Of a stretch of 42,851 bases of DNA, positions 28,727 to 38,984 are shown in pieces. The first letter of the stretch is position 1. Every line of letters starts with the position of its first letter. The position numbers and the translations under genes are program-made. The notes beneath the pieces were generated by a model. The model made no database searches and had not been told where the DNA came from. It saw only the letters and a list, made by a program, of their open reading frames with translations. Origin of the DNA: Beroe ovata (Eukaryota > Ctenophora > Nuda > Beroida > Beroidae); NCBI GenBank assembly GCA_946803715.1, contig CAMPET010000228.1, positions 60,855 to 103,705 of the forward strand. Direction: 5' to 3'.

Positions 28727-28790
28727 CCGCCCGGGCAGAATGAAAATCCCGCCAGCAAGGGTAGGGTGAATTTGAAATCCTACAAAGATC
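28727..28790. repeat. Truncated family-2 element
   Basis: Only the right half is seen: AATCCCGCCAGCAAGGGTAG followed by a terminus ending AAATCCTACAA. A matching left end is not found nearby. Confidence 0.6.
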
Positions 28791-28802
28791 GCGCACAATG
28801 AA

Positions 28803-29033
28803 AGAACACTTTGACAGATTCAATCTGAGATTGAATTGAAATTACTTTCAGTATTTCTATTTCTGAAACTATTTCTTTGTTCCAATTGCAAATCTCGTAT
28901 ATCTAATTCTATGATTTAGCATTGTCCAATTTCAAACTCAAGTTCACACTATGAAATTAAAAGTATAAAATTAAAAATAAGACTTGCTCCACTCCCTAAA
29001 CAGCTGCATGATTATAGAAATTACTCCATGTCA
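28803..29033. other. AT-rich flank downstream of the methyltransferase gene
   Basis: No gene is recognised. This is the likely 3' flank of the minus-strand methyltransferase gene. Confidence 0.4.
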
Positions 29034-29984
29034 TTATGAATCAGAATATGATCTCGCCTGGTGCTGCGGCATCTTCTGAAGAATTGAAAACCCGACAAAC
29101 TTATTGGCAGGTTTACCAGCGGGATATCTTCCGTAACTCAACTTTTCGTCCCCGAAGAAAATTCTTTCTTTCGTCTCCCAACCCTTGTCTTGCAGGAGTT
29201 TTTCTATCGTGTTAGGATCCGAGGCCGGGTTCCCTACCATGAAATGGAAAATCATGAAGGAACCTACTACCGAGATGTCAGAGATCTCCACGAGCAGAGA
29301 CGAGGATTTCTCTTCTCCGAGATACATGACGATGCCCTCGAGTATCCAGCAAGTGGGAATGGCATCAGAGAACCCGTGATGCAGCAATTCATTTACAGAA
29401 CTCTTGAGAAAGTCTATATCAACGGTAAGTCGCCGGCAGAAGGGCGTGGTCAGCAGAGATTTGGACTCTAATTCAGCAAGTACTCTAGATTTGAATTTGT
29501 TGATTGGTGCTGTGTCCACCTCGAAATAATCAGCTACTCCACTCAGAGACTCCACCCAGAACGGTCTGGTGGTGTATCCGGCTCCAATCTCAACTACCTG
29601 TTTGTCTCCTTCTACTCCACCAATCCAGGATGTCAGGTAGTCATTAATAAACTGAGTCCTAGCAGGGGTGAAGTTGACATGACCCTCCTGCTGCAAGCCT
29701 GTCTCTCCATCAGGATCGAATATGTGCTGCAAGGCTAGGCCACACACCTCACTCACGTGCTTGCCATACGGTTCAGCAAAGTGTTGAGCGAGGTGGTCGT
29801 TGAAAAGTCGGGTATCCGGTGGTTTCCCCGACTCTAACATCCGCTCATATGCTATCATACTGGCTGTCTTGCCAGCAAACTCAATCCCATCTTCATGAAC
29901 GACAAGTAGCTTCTGATACTCATCATTAATCCATTGCTGTTTCTCCTCATTGGTCATGTCAAAGTAGGGACGGTCAGCGGCCAT
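29034..29984 (-). CDS. SAM-dependent methyltransferase, leucine carboxyl methyltransferase (LCM/TIGR00027) family
   Basis: A single-exon frame. It stays open to a TTG at 30077, but the first ATG is at 29982-29984 (MAADRPYFDM), giving 316 aa, the usual size. The longer start would add a hydrophobic stretch (LLIVIKTAYFNCLALV), which I treat as 5' flank. Motif I is VVEIGAGYTTRPFWV near residue 135, followed by YFEVDTAPI (acidic ribose-binding residue) and CWILEGIVMYL (the family EGxxMYL motif). TPARTQFINDYLTSW matches the conserved TRTRFFDDYL block. This family O-methylates carboxyl or hydroxyl groups of varied small molecules and is best known from actinobacteria, fungi and some marine invertebrates. 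The substrate is unknown. The lack of introns beside intron-rich neighbours would fit retroposition or transfer, but is not proof. Confidence 0.8.
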   Translation of the reverse strand: MAADRPYFDMTNEEKQQWINDEYQKLLVVHEDGIEFAGKTASMIAYERMLESGKPPDTRLFNDHLAQHFAEPYGKHVSEVCGLALQHIFDPDGETGLQQEGHVNFTPARTQFINDYLTSWIGGVEGDKQVVEIGAGYTTRPFWVESLSGVADYFEVDTAPINKFKSRVLAELESKSLLTTPFCRRLTVDIDFLKSSVNELLHHGFSDAIPTCWILEGIVMYLGEEKSSSLLVEISDISVVGSFMIFHFMVGNPASDPNTIEKLLQDKGWETKERIFFGDEKLSYGRYPAGKPANKFVGFSILQKMPQHQARSYSDS

Positions 29985-30077
29985 GACAAGGGCTAGGCAG
30001 TTGAAATAGGCAGTTTTTATAACTATAAGTAACCAATGCCGGATATGGGTTAACAAGGAAGGGAAAAGTTGCACCAA

Positions 30078-30570
30078 CGCCTCAACAGCAAACAGGGAAG
30101 TTAAAACGTAGAAATCGGCTCACAATGGAAATCTGACTCCATGTTGAGCACATATCTATACTCAGTGTGAATGACTCATGCCTCATGTAGGTACAGCGGT
30201 ACTCCAGTTGTTATCTACAAGCACAAGAATACTTGCTAGGGTGTATAACAGCACTTATTATATCTACAAACTGATCAATGCTCGCTGAACATCGGGTGTG
30301 TGTGTGTGTGTGACTGAAGATCCCTGCATATACTTGGTACAGCATCTTACTGTTTGCAAATAAATCAAAATTAAAGCGTACGTCTGCTGCCATATAATTC
30401 CAGTCAAAAAGTGTAATAATACTTCAGAATGTTCGTTTCGTCAAATTGTCCCGAACGACTGTAGCAAATAATGGAGTCCTCAAAAAATATCTGGTCCTTC
30501 TCAAAGTAAAACCCTCAATCAAAAGGAGCAGAGTTACCTGTCATGACAAAATCTAGAGCCGGAGCTTTGC
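30078..30570. other. Intergenic gap methyltransferase / HAUS7
   Basis: A 493-bp AT-rich spacer with a (GT)n microsatellite at 30295-30312. The last HAUS7 coding codons end in TCTAG|GTGAGC, which is also a legal splice donor, so a further small HAUS7 exon here cannot be ruled out. Confidence 0.4.
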
Positions 30571-32596
30571 TCACCTAGACGCATCTTGATCTAGATTCGG
30601 GCATGATTCCAGGAACTGTTGCAGAGTTTTGAGACGCTCCCCTAACTCGTGAACCTCACTCTGGGACGACGGATGAGCTAGAGTGGTTGTGAAATCCACG
30701 TTATCGAGATAGGAAACACTCGTGTTGTACGCCGATATCTGGGACATGAACTCTTCTATCTTGGTGAGGTGCTCGTCCAGCTGTCTACAGAGGGGACCTG
30801 GAGAGAGGGGGGGGGTAGAAGGGGTCAAGGGTGAGGGGGAGGTGAGGGTGCAAAGTGAGTAGGGAAGTCTGATGAGAGAGTGTGTCGAGAGGGGGTAGGA
30901 CACGGTATAGAGGTATAGGGGGATTAAGGACGTGGAAAATGGATAGGAGCCAGCTCCTATACGTTACCTATGTTGTTGATATGTACAGTTGGTCTGTCAC
31001 TCCACTGTTTAAATTCCTCCTTATAGCAATCTGTGAAAGTGTGTAAGATCTGATTCAGTGTGTTCAGTGTGTGTGACGCCGTTTTCCTGTGGCCCATCAC
31101 TCGCTCTCCATCCAGCTCCTCGAATTCAGAATGTTGGATTGCTGCCAACTTTTCCATGAGCGTCTCAAGCTCTTCTGATAGCTTGTTTGAACGTTCCTGT
31201 TGAATATACGATCAGCAACCAAAGCTCATAATAAAATATGTGCTTCTACTACGTAGTACTATAATTGATAGGAAGGGAAAGGGGAAGGGGGATAAAGCAT
31301 AGGGGTACAATGGCTTCAATCCCCTCGAATACTGAACCTGTAATTTGACAAGGTCAGGCAGAGTTTTCTTGGAGCTCTTGTTGAAACACATGAGGCTAGC
31401 TGGGAAGATGTCCAACTTATCCGAGAACAGGTCTTTGTAAGAGTGAGAATTAACGAGGGTGTCCACCATGTTGTAGCAAAGTCTGGATGAGTTGTTACAG
31501 AGTGTCAACGTGTTCCTGCATAGATAGTGGTGTCAAGGATAAAGAGTGGTGTCAAAGATATGGAGTGATGTCAATGATGGATACTGGAGAGTGGAGAGTG
31601 GTGTCAAGGATGAGAAGTGGTGTCAAGGATATTAAGTGCTGTCAAGGATGGAATGTGGTGTCAAGGATTGGAATTATAGTGGTGTCAAGGATTGGAATTA
31701 TAGTGGTGTCAAAGATTGTAATTTATAGTGGTGTCAAGTGTCCACTGTCCAACACTCACTTATCATCCGACAGTTCCGCATCTCTGGGAGTTGTCATATT
31801 CACTGACAACATATCCATCACCCGAGTGTAGAACAGATTTTGACGCTTCACCGAGCAGTTTCCCTGGACCAACTCGTAGTCATTCTTACCACACAGTCCT
31901 AGCCCCGAGCATACTTTCAACAACCTGGATCATTGCTGAAGTTGAATATTTCCCCCGGATCTCTGCATTCGACACGCATTACAATACAGCACAATACAAC
32001 AATACAATACAACAATACAATACAATACAATACAACACAATACAACACAATACGACACAATACAACACAATACAACACAATACGACACAATACAATACAA
32101 CACAATACAACAATACAATTCAACACTCAATACAAGTATTATACCAGATGTAAAGAGACCGAGAGTTGGAAAAAAACTCCCAGTCAAACTAACCTCTGAA
32201 CTTTGGAGTCCTTGACCTGGGCATTTAGGACAGGACTGTTGAGTTCTGTGTCGACATGAGGGGATATTTGGGAGAGTAGCCATGAGAAGAGACGCAGTCT
32301 AGCCTCACCGGGCCTGAGAGAGAGAGAGGAGAATTGGGGATGAAATCGATTACATGATAATACGATAAACGAAAATGGAAACTCAAATTGCAAAGATCAG
32401 GGGGAACGGAAGGTCCAAGTTTGCATGGTATTTTCCGTAAATCAATACTTTTATGAATGAGTGTAGAGGATCTAAGTGTAACTCACCGGAAAACAAGTTC
32501 TCGAAGTGATTCATTGTCCAGAGCAGAGATGTATGGGCATCCCAGACTCTCGAGTGACTCTCGGTAGTACGCGTAGTTTACTGTATCACACGTCAT
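30571..32596 (-). CDS. HAUS7: HAUS augmin-like complex subunit 7, 6 exons
   Basis: Augmin recruits gamma-tubulin to spindle microtubules for branching nucleation. Exons in transcript order are 32596-32487, 32313-32194, 31924-31760, 31515-31338, 31196-30968 and 30797-30571. They total 1029 nt (342 aa; human HAUS7 is 368), with agreeing phases. Residues 16-60 carry the most conserved part: SLGCPYISALDNESLRELVF followed by PGEARLRLFSWLLSQI, which aligns with LNCPFLEGLY and the EYRLEILEWMC block of HAUS7 and is typical of the subunit's CH-like head. The rest is mostly helical coiled coil (SNKLSEELETLMEKLAAIQ, EELDGERVMGHRKTASHTL, LDEHLTKIEEFMSQI, ERLKTLQQFLES). Sequence similarity outside the head is low, as is usual for augmin subunits. 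The stop could be preceded by a further splice (see the gap to the left). Introns hold two repeat arrays. Confidence 0.78.
31525..31745 (+). repeat. GTGGTGTCAAGGAT minisatellite, HAUS7 intron
   Basis: About ten imperfect units of GTGGTGTCAAGGAT spaced by 8-20 bp fill the intron 31516-31759. The core is the same as at 6748, 20423 and 38524. Confidence 0.9.
31977..32130 (+). repeat. ACAATACA microsatellite, HAUS7 intron
   Basis: A roughly 150-bp run of ACAAT / ACACAAT units (5- and 7-bp periods mixed) in the intron 31925-32193. It produces spurious Tyr/Asn and Cys/Ile/Val frames. Confidence 0.92.
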
Positions 32597-33368
32597 TCCC
32601 TACAGCTATGGGATAGAGTGTTTATCGGATGGAGGGGTCAATCAAAATGATGTATTACGGAAACTTATTGATCCAGAATGTTCTAAGCAAAACGGGGATA
32701 AGGCGGACTCTTTCACAGATATCGTTTTAAGAGGAGATGAGAAAAGGAAGAACTGACTGAAACTCCATTGGGACAGTGAAACGGCAGGGGGTTTAAAAGC
32801 ATTTATCAACAATCATAGATCTTCACATGATGACAACACACAGTAGTGTACAAAGCATTCCTATACGACTCACGGTCACTTGGCATTTATATCCGTAATC
32901 TGGTGCTGAGAACATAGTTCAGATTAACAGGATTTTCTAGATATAGAGTAGAGCTAAGGCCCAATTATAATTATGTCTGTGTCAGGCGAGGAAACCGTTT
33001 CTGATCCGGAAACGATTCATAAAAAAGTGAGTGCTATACACTGAATAATGAGAGCAGCATGTCAATGGGACTAGACCCCGATAATACCTGCCTGGTCCAG
33101 CCCCGCTTCTTAATTGTATTTACATCTGATATCAAATTAGCTATACATCTGATTTGAATATTCACATTGGCCTAAATACAACGGTTTGGCATATACTTAT
33201 TATTGGGTAAGCTGTACAATAAAAAACAATGAGATAGATAGAAGTTAAGCTAATCGATTGTGTCAAATTTTATCCAGATCAAACCAATTAAAACGAACCC
33301 TCGACCCTGGTACGTCATCACCATCAATGATTTCATCTCTTCGGACTATATTTCATCTTGACAGTTTG
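32597..33368. other. Intergenic gap HAUS7 / NEK11
   Basis: A 772-bp spacer between two minus-strand genes with no recognised coding or RNA gene. Confidence 0.45.
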
Positions 33369-36300
33369 CTATAAGACATCCAAGGTATTGCCCGCCAGTA
33401 ACTCCTGCTTCTCCAGGTAAATCAGCTGATCCACAAGGAAACAGTCCGACGTCAGCTCGGGTACCCACTCTTTGAGTGTACTGACGATAACATCCTCCGA
33501 AATCTGTTCCTCCCCAAATCTGGCATTTTCCAGGTATTTGTATATCCGTTTGAAGAGACTTGCCCCGAGTCGGTCCTCACACTTCTCTCGTAAAGCCCGG
33601 ATTCGGTCTCGTCTTAGGACGATAGCAGACGGTTTGGTGTAATCAGTGACATTTGATACATTAGACGTGTTGCGATGATCTGATCGATAAGATGATGAAT
33701 CATTGCCGTACCCAGAACTGTTTCGTGACACCTCGGATAGGGCGGAAGAATTGAGATTTGATCTGTCAAGATTTGAGTTGTTGGAGAGGTTCCTATCGTA
33801 TTGGAGGTCAGACAGATTGCTGTGATTCAGCGAGACCCCTCGCTCTGATATCTGAGACACATCGAGATCGGACATGTCTGACAGATTGATGATACTCATC
33901 GGATCGACTGTCGAGCTGAGGGGAAGACTGCGATTGAGACCGGATTTTCCGTCAATACTGTTCCCTCGTTTGATGTTCAGACTGGACGACCTCCTGAAGA
34001 GCTTGCCTCCTGCGCCGCCACTTCCAGCATGAACAGCCACCTCCCCTTCTTGAGCGACTTCGTGCGGCGTGGGCGGCACCTCGTCTTCAAATCCCTCAAG
34101 CGAGTAGAAAGTGTTGGCATCTTCCTCGTTGTCTGGTATCTGAGAGACGGCTGTCAGCTCCAGATTACTGATATCGAGCACACAGATATCAGCAGCCGTC
34201 TCAAACAGAGCCGCCTCTTCCACGCCACTTCCACTGCTATCGGACAGTGTCGGCTCGGAGTCCATCATGGTGGCACCCGTTGCTAAGAGACCGGGAATAT
34301 CGCTCACGTCACAGAACTCCGGGGAGGGCGGACACTCGTCAGGTGGGGTCAGGGAATTATCTGAGTCAAGTTCCTCCAGTTGAGCTTGCTCCAAGTGATC
34401 CACAAAATCATCAATTGTGGAGGTGAGGGGTTTCGAACTCGAGTGTGTACTGGAGTTATCCAATAACTCCGCTTCATCTGAGTTTAGGAAGGAGTGTTCC
34501 TGCGCCGAGCCGTCCACTTCTACCAGGGACCTCTCAGGGGTCTGACTCTTCCTGATAGCTTTGGACAGACTCTCCGCCTTGGCGTATTCCAGTGATTTCT
34601 CTATAGCATCCAGTTGTCGGTCCACTTCGTCAGTCATTTGTTTGGGTTTGCCGAGTCGCTTCCGGGGCTCGGGATGTATGGCTGTGATTGGACGTCGAGA
34701 GTTGGGTGATTGGGACTGACCTTTGGGACTGTAGCAGAAGTCTCGATCATGTTTGATTACATCTGAAAGATGAGTGACTTATAAAGGTTCAATTCATCAA
34801 TGCTGCGGCCTGCGGGAATGCAGCAGGGTAGATCGCCACAATATCAGTTTACTACAAAGCTCACTAGGGTTGATGGCTTTGATCTCGAGTGCAGGACTGT
34901 TTTGTTTGATGATGTTCGGTCGGTTTTGTTCCCGTTCACGCCGCTCTGCGGTCCGGGCTCGGTTCGCCGCGAAGTTCTCACTCGCAATATGCCGGAGCTG
35001 CTCGGCTTCCTCATCTGCGCGGCGCTGTTTCTCCAACCTGGGATAGATCGCAATGAAGTGATCAAGAGAAATAGATTAATATCACCAAGATTTCTATTCT
35101 ATTTCCGGATAGAATAGCAGGATCAGAATAGCAGGATAGAATAGCAGGATCAGCAGCAAATTGAATTCGTGGCACCCTATCGAGAGTGTCATTGCAATGT
35201 GATTAGGCTATCAACTTCTGTGATAGAGAGGTCTGTAAGGGACCTCACGGTTTCGATTCCTTGTTTAACATGCCGTACAGCAAGGATCTCCACCGTGTTC
35301 GCCAGGCTGGGCACATAACCACTATGTCTTGACCAAAGTCGATTTTAATGTCCCGTTGACACCACTTAACAAACCTCATTCTCTCCCGAGCAGTCATCTT
35401 CCTAGCGCCCGCGCTGTCGAGACTGGTCTGGGAGGAGGCGCTGCTTGTCTCCCGTCTCCGTTTCTTGCCGTGCAATCGCTTGCGGAGTGTCGTCATGTGA
35501 GCAGCAACTATTGGTTCCGAGAGGAGTTGAGAGGAGGAGGGTCGCTCGTGGGGATCTTGCTGCAACATCCTGCGAAGAGGGAGGAAATTAATCCCCCACC
35601 TCAAAGTCTATCCGGAATCAGAATGGATGATCGGACTCTGCCCACGACAGCAGGAGAGAAACTCACTTCTCGAAGATAGCTGCAAGCTGTCCTCTATCTG
35701 ACGAAAGTGCGGGCAATTTCCCCTGAATGATCCGCATCATGACACTCATCAGGTTCTTCCCCTCGAATGCTCGCTTCAGCTCACAGATCTCATACAGAAT
35801 TACACCCAGAGACCTGAGTGAGTATTCGCGACTCACGATTCAAAGATGACAAGATCTGAGACGTGGATACACAATACTTTCTGATACAGAACCTAAATAA
35901 ATCTCTCTCCCTCGAATAGGGCCTGTCTGAGACGTAGATACAAAATACTTTCTGATACAGTAATCTCTCTCCCCCACTCACCAGATATCGGACTTGCTGC
36001 CGTATCCGTCGTGTTTTATAACCTCTGGAGACATGTAGTAGGGTGTACCAGTGAAAGTGCTAGCATACTCCGTCGAGGTCAGGATACGAGATATCCCAAA
36101 ATCGCCTGAAAAAAACAGACATATTCTAGACTGTAGTCGATTTTTTCCATAAAGGTCAGACCTTTGCTAGACCTTTATAACCAGATGGAAAGCAGAAAGC
36201 TTCAAGTGTGGAAGCTTTTGCTGCGGTTGTAGTTCAAGACAAAAGAGTTGCGTGGATTTTTAACGTGCAGAACCCTCGCCCTTTCCGCATTGAATTCTAC

Positions 36301-38884
36301 AAAAAGCAATTAACTCTTTGTACCTGATAATTGCAAATCAGTGCAAATCAGTTATTTCATCCAACGTAGCGTTGCTTCCATACTTTGAAACAGTTTTGTT
36401 TGCAGTGGAATTGTGCAATGTGCACAAGATAACAACCCTATGATTTGAGCAAGAACGTAGACGCAATCCTCTCCATTGATTCACCCTGTCTAAATATTAC
36501 TCATCAAATTTTTCTAGCTCATAAAATACGAAGTACAATTTCTAGATTAACACTTCTGAATCCAGCAGGAGGAGCCGTGGTCATGTCAGCGATAAACGTA
36601 AAGAAACGTGGCAAGAAGACCATGTCCTGGAGTGCGAGCCAGCTCCTCAAATTTTCTCGGCTCTTCGCAACTCTGATCCTCACTTTTCTGGGGCCACACC
36701 GACACCGAAACACAATGCTTTTTTACTAATGAAGAAGTGGAAAATGGCTGGACGGCTGATATACAGACTTTTGTCATATTTTTAGTGGCGATATTTCCTG
36801 ATTTATCTGAGAAATCATTGGTATTTCGTTTATGAGAGAAAGTCGGGATTCCAGCTTTAAAAGCTGTTTGAAATTTAGAACTGTTTATCTGGTTCATATT
36901 AAGATGTTTTCTTGAATCATTCTCGAGTTGTCTTCCTCTCATTTCAAACGTGAAGTGACGAACTACGGAGACCCCCGCCAAACAACTTCCCAGTTCCCTA
37001 GAGACACCCAAATTCGCGACTGCGCCAGCAATGCTACCCGACATACCTATCTTGACAGTCTTATTCTGCGTCAGGAACACATTCTTGCACTTGAGGTCTC
37101 TGTGTAGCATTTTCTGGGAGTGAATGTACTGCACTGCCATGAGCAACTGCACCAGCCAATCCAAAACCTGGGCTTGTGGCACACGTTCACCACGTGATTT
37201 CCAGCTTTTCAACTCTTTGTCCATATCTCCCATCTGATGAGGTATGTGAAGTAGTGTGGAACTGGATGTAAAAAGTCGACCACGCCAGGACTCGAACCTG
37301 GAATCTCCTGCGCCGGAAACAGGCGCCTTAGCCATTAGGCCACGCGGCCGCATGCACGATATGTAATCATTCAGTTCATATACAGAGCTGATCGATTTGT
37401 TCGATGACAATTAATATTGCTAATCTGCGATTCAAATATTCAATCTATGATTGATAGTGCATGATGCAAAATAAAGATGAACATTACCTGGCAAAACTCC
37501 ATGACAATGTAGAAAGATTCCTCGTTGACAAAGCTCTCAAACATCCTTACTATGTTATGATGATTCAACTGAAAGCGCCGTGTTTTGATTACACCTTCAT
37601 GACAGAAAGACAAGTCATAGATTAATTAATGAGGTCATCATTTTTGAAAATCAATTTCTGGCGCACTGACTGCGCACAATTTACTGGCTTTTCAAGAAAA
37701 GAACGCGCAAAAACTAGCAATAGCGCGCGCGTTACGTCTGAAAATTGTTTCAATTGTTCAATAGCTACCAGAGACGTCTATAAGCCAACGAATTCAATGA
37801 CCACATAATTCATTGGCATTATCAAATACGACTAACGAACCTTTGAAAGAAGGTTCGCTTCCCTGTCGACTGATTGGGTTTCATGTTCGTTCATTTCGCT
37901 GATACATATCTCCTTCAATACCTTCCTGCGAGAATGAATCTGATGATGGAACAATGAACTTGATGTTAGTGAATAAATACTAGTTCGAACATGTGAAATG
38001 CCATGTGAGAGAGCAGTTTCGCAGTGAATGAAATTCATGATGATCTTACAACGACACTTAGTAGAAGAAGTGACGTAAGAAGAAGTGACATATTTGTCAG
38101 AAAGAACAAATATGTACCCTAAAATAGTGACTAGCAAAATGATGCTGATACTAGCAATGATGCTGGTGATGGTTCCAACTATTACCCTAAGAATCAATGA
38201 AGTTGTCAGACTGAGTACACAGATGATAATGTTGGCATGGAAATATATACATCAGCTAAAGTAGTTGCGTATAGCTAATGGTGTGCTTCATAAGTCCAAT
38301 AGCAGTGCGCACGAAACATTTAATGATTGTAGTAGTTAGTACGACTCATTTCATGTAGTATACACTGTGTGTATGTTCATGTGTGCCCTTATAGAGGGCC
38401 CTTATATTAGAGCTGTCAAAACAGGGCAATTGTGAAATCTGAAAGTATTACCATACACTCTGAACCCCTTTACACTGAGTCGATTAGAAAACGAACACAG
38501 AAAATTTATGGTGGAGCAACTGGTTTCAGGGTGAAATGGTGTCAGTTAAACGGTGTTAAAGCCAACTGGTGTCAAAGTTAGCTGGCGTCAGAATCATTGG
38601 AAACTCCAATTCCCTCAAATAGATGTGCGGTTCAAAGTTACATGACAAACAGCTCCTCGGTTGGACCGAGCGAGATTGGACCGAAACTAGATCGGGAATT
38701 GATTCAGTGTCAACAGTGTAAGAAAAAGTAATGATGGTACCCACTTTTCCTTATTCTTGAAGTTATCTTCGACAAGAAAAACTGTCCCAAAGGTCCCACT
38801 CCCAATCTTCTTAGAAACTGCATATCTGTTGACAATTACACGACTGCTGCTCTGAACATGAGGCGGCAGATTCTGAGGGAGCAT
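33369..38884 (-). CDS. NEK11: NIMA-related serine/threonine kinase NEK11, 9 exons
   Basis: A kinase of the G2/M DNA-damage checkpoint in mammals. Exons in transcript order are 38884-38745, 37925-37841, 37568-37488, 37233-37047, 36105-35982, 35813-35667, 35569-35375, 35037-34865 and 34762-33369. They total 2526 nt (841 aa); phases agree. The open frame extends two codons upstream to a GTG, but the first ATG is at 38882-38884. The kinase domain spans about 20-270: [68 protein letters not shown] and [11 protein letters not shown], with all catalytic residues. NEK11-specific signatures after it are [19 protein letters not shown] and the C-terminal [20 protein letters not shown] then [17 protein letters not shown]. 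It is longer than human NEK11 (645 aa) through an acidic Ser/Asn-rich insert encoded by the large last exon. A tRNA gene lies in the intron 37234-37487. Confidence 0.9.
35226..35312 (-). repeat. Dispersed repeat, copy B (in NEK11 intron 35038-35374)
   Basis: Reverse-complement copy of the sequence at 5819-5905. The plus strand contains CACGGTTTCGATTCCTTG and the complement contains AGCCTGGCGAACACGG. Confidence 0.7.
36106..37046. other. Large NEK11 intron with unclassified open stretch
   Basis: A 941-bp intron. A short inverted pair (ATAAAGGTCAGACCTTTG / TAGACCTTTATAACC) is at about 36150-36182. A minus-strand frame runs on from the kinase exon for about 150 codons, but has no recognisable domain and needs retention of the intron. 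It looks like old repeat sequence. Confidence 0.4.
37277..37349 (-). tRNA. tRNA-Arg (anticodon CCG)
   Basis: On the minus strand a 73-nt cloverleaf can be drawn. The acceptor stem GGCCGCG pairs with CGTGGTC. The D arm is GCCT-AATGGCT-AAGGC. The anticodon stem CCTGT/GCAGG encloses loop TTCCGGC with anticodon CCG. The T arm CCAGG-TTCGAGT-CCTGG carries a perfect B box, and G is the discriminator base. A run of T follows immediately (GACTTTTT), the usual RNA polymerase III stop. There is no intron. It lies in the NEK11 intron 37234-37487, in the same transcriptional direction as the host gene. Confidence 0.95.
38524..38595 (+). repeat. GGTGTCA-type minisatellite, NEK11 intron
   Basis: Four short copies of GGTGTCA, GGTGTTA and GGCGTCA at regular spacing, related to GTGGTGTCAA. 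They lie in the intron 37926-38744. Confidence 0.65.
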
Positions 38885-38900
38885 ATCCACATGTTGCTAT

Positions 38901-38984
38901 AGGAGATTAATTAGGAGATTAATTAGGAGATTAGTCAGGAGATTAATTAGGAGATTAATTAGGAGATTAATTACGAGATTAATT
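38901..38984. repeat. 12-bp minisatellite directly upstream of NEK11
   Basis: About seven tandem copies of AGGAGATTAATT (two with substitutions). It starts 17 bp upstream of the NEK11 ATG (the gene reads leftward), so it is in the 5' untranslated region or core promoter. Confidence 0.9.

Noticed and set aside
29985-30077. N-terminal hydrophobic extension of the methyltransferase
   Set aside because: It would need a TTG start; the ATG at 29984 gives the usual family length.
31728-32283. Tyr/Asn-rich and Cys/Ile/Val-rich frames
   Set aside because: They are translations of the ACAAT repeat array in a HAUS7 intron.
36586-37410. 274-codon minus-strand frame in the NEK11 region
   Set aside because: It runs through a tRNA gene, a splice acceptor, the kinase exon 37047-37233 and then the intron; only the exon part is real coding sequence.
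722-38884. Functional gene cluster for cell cycle and ribosome biogenesis
   Set aside because: The genes are common housekeeping types with no shared pathway specific enough to suggest selected clustering; compactness explains their proximity.
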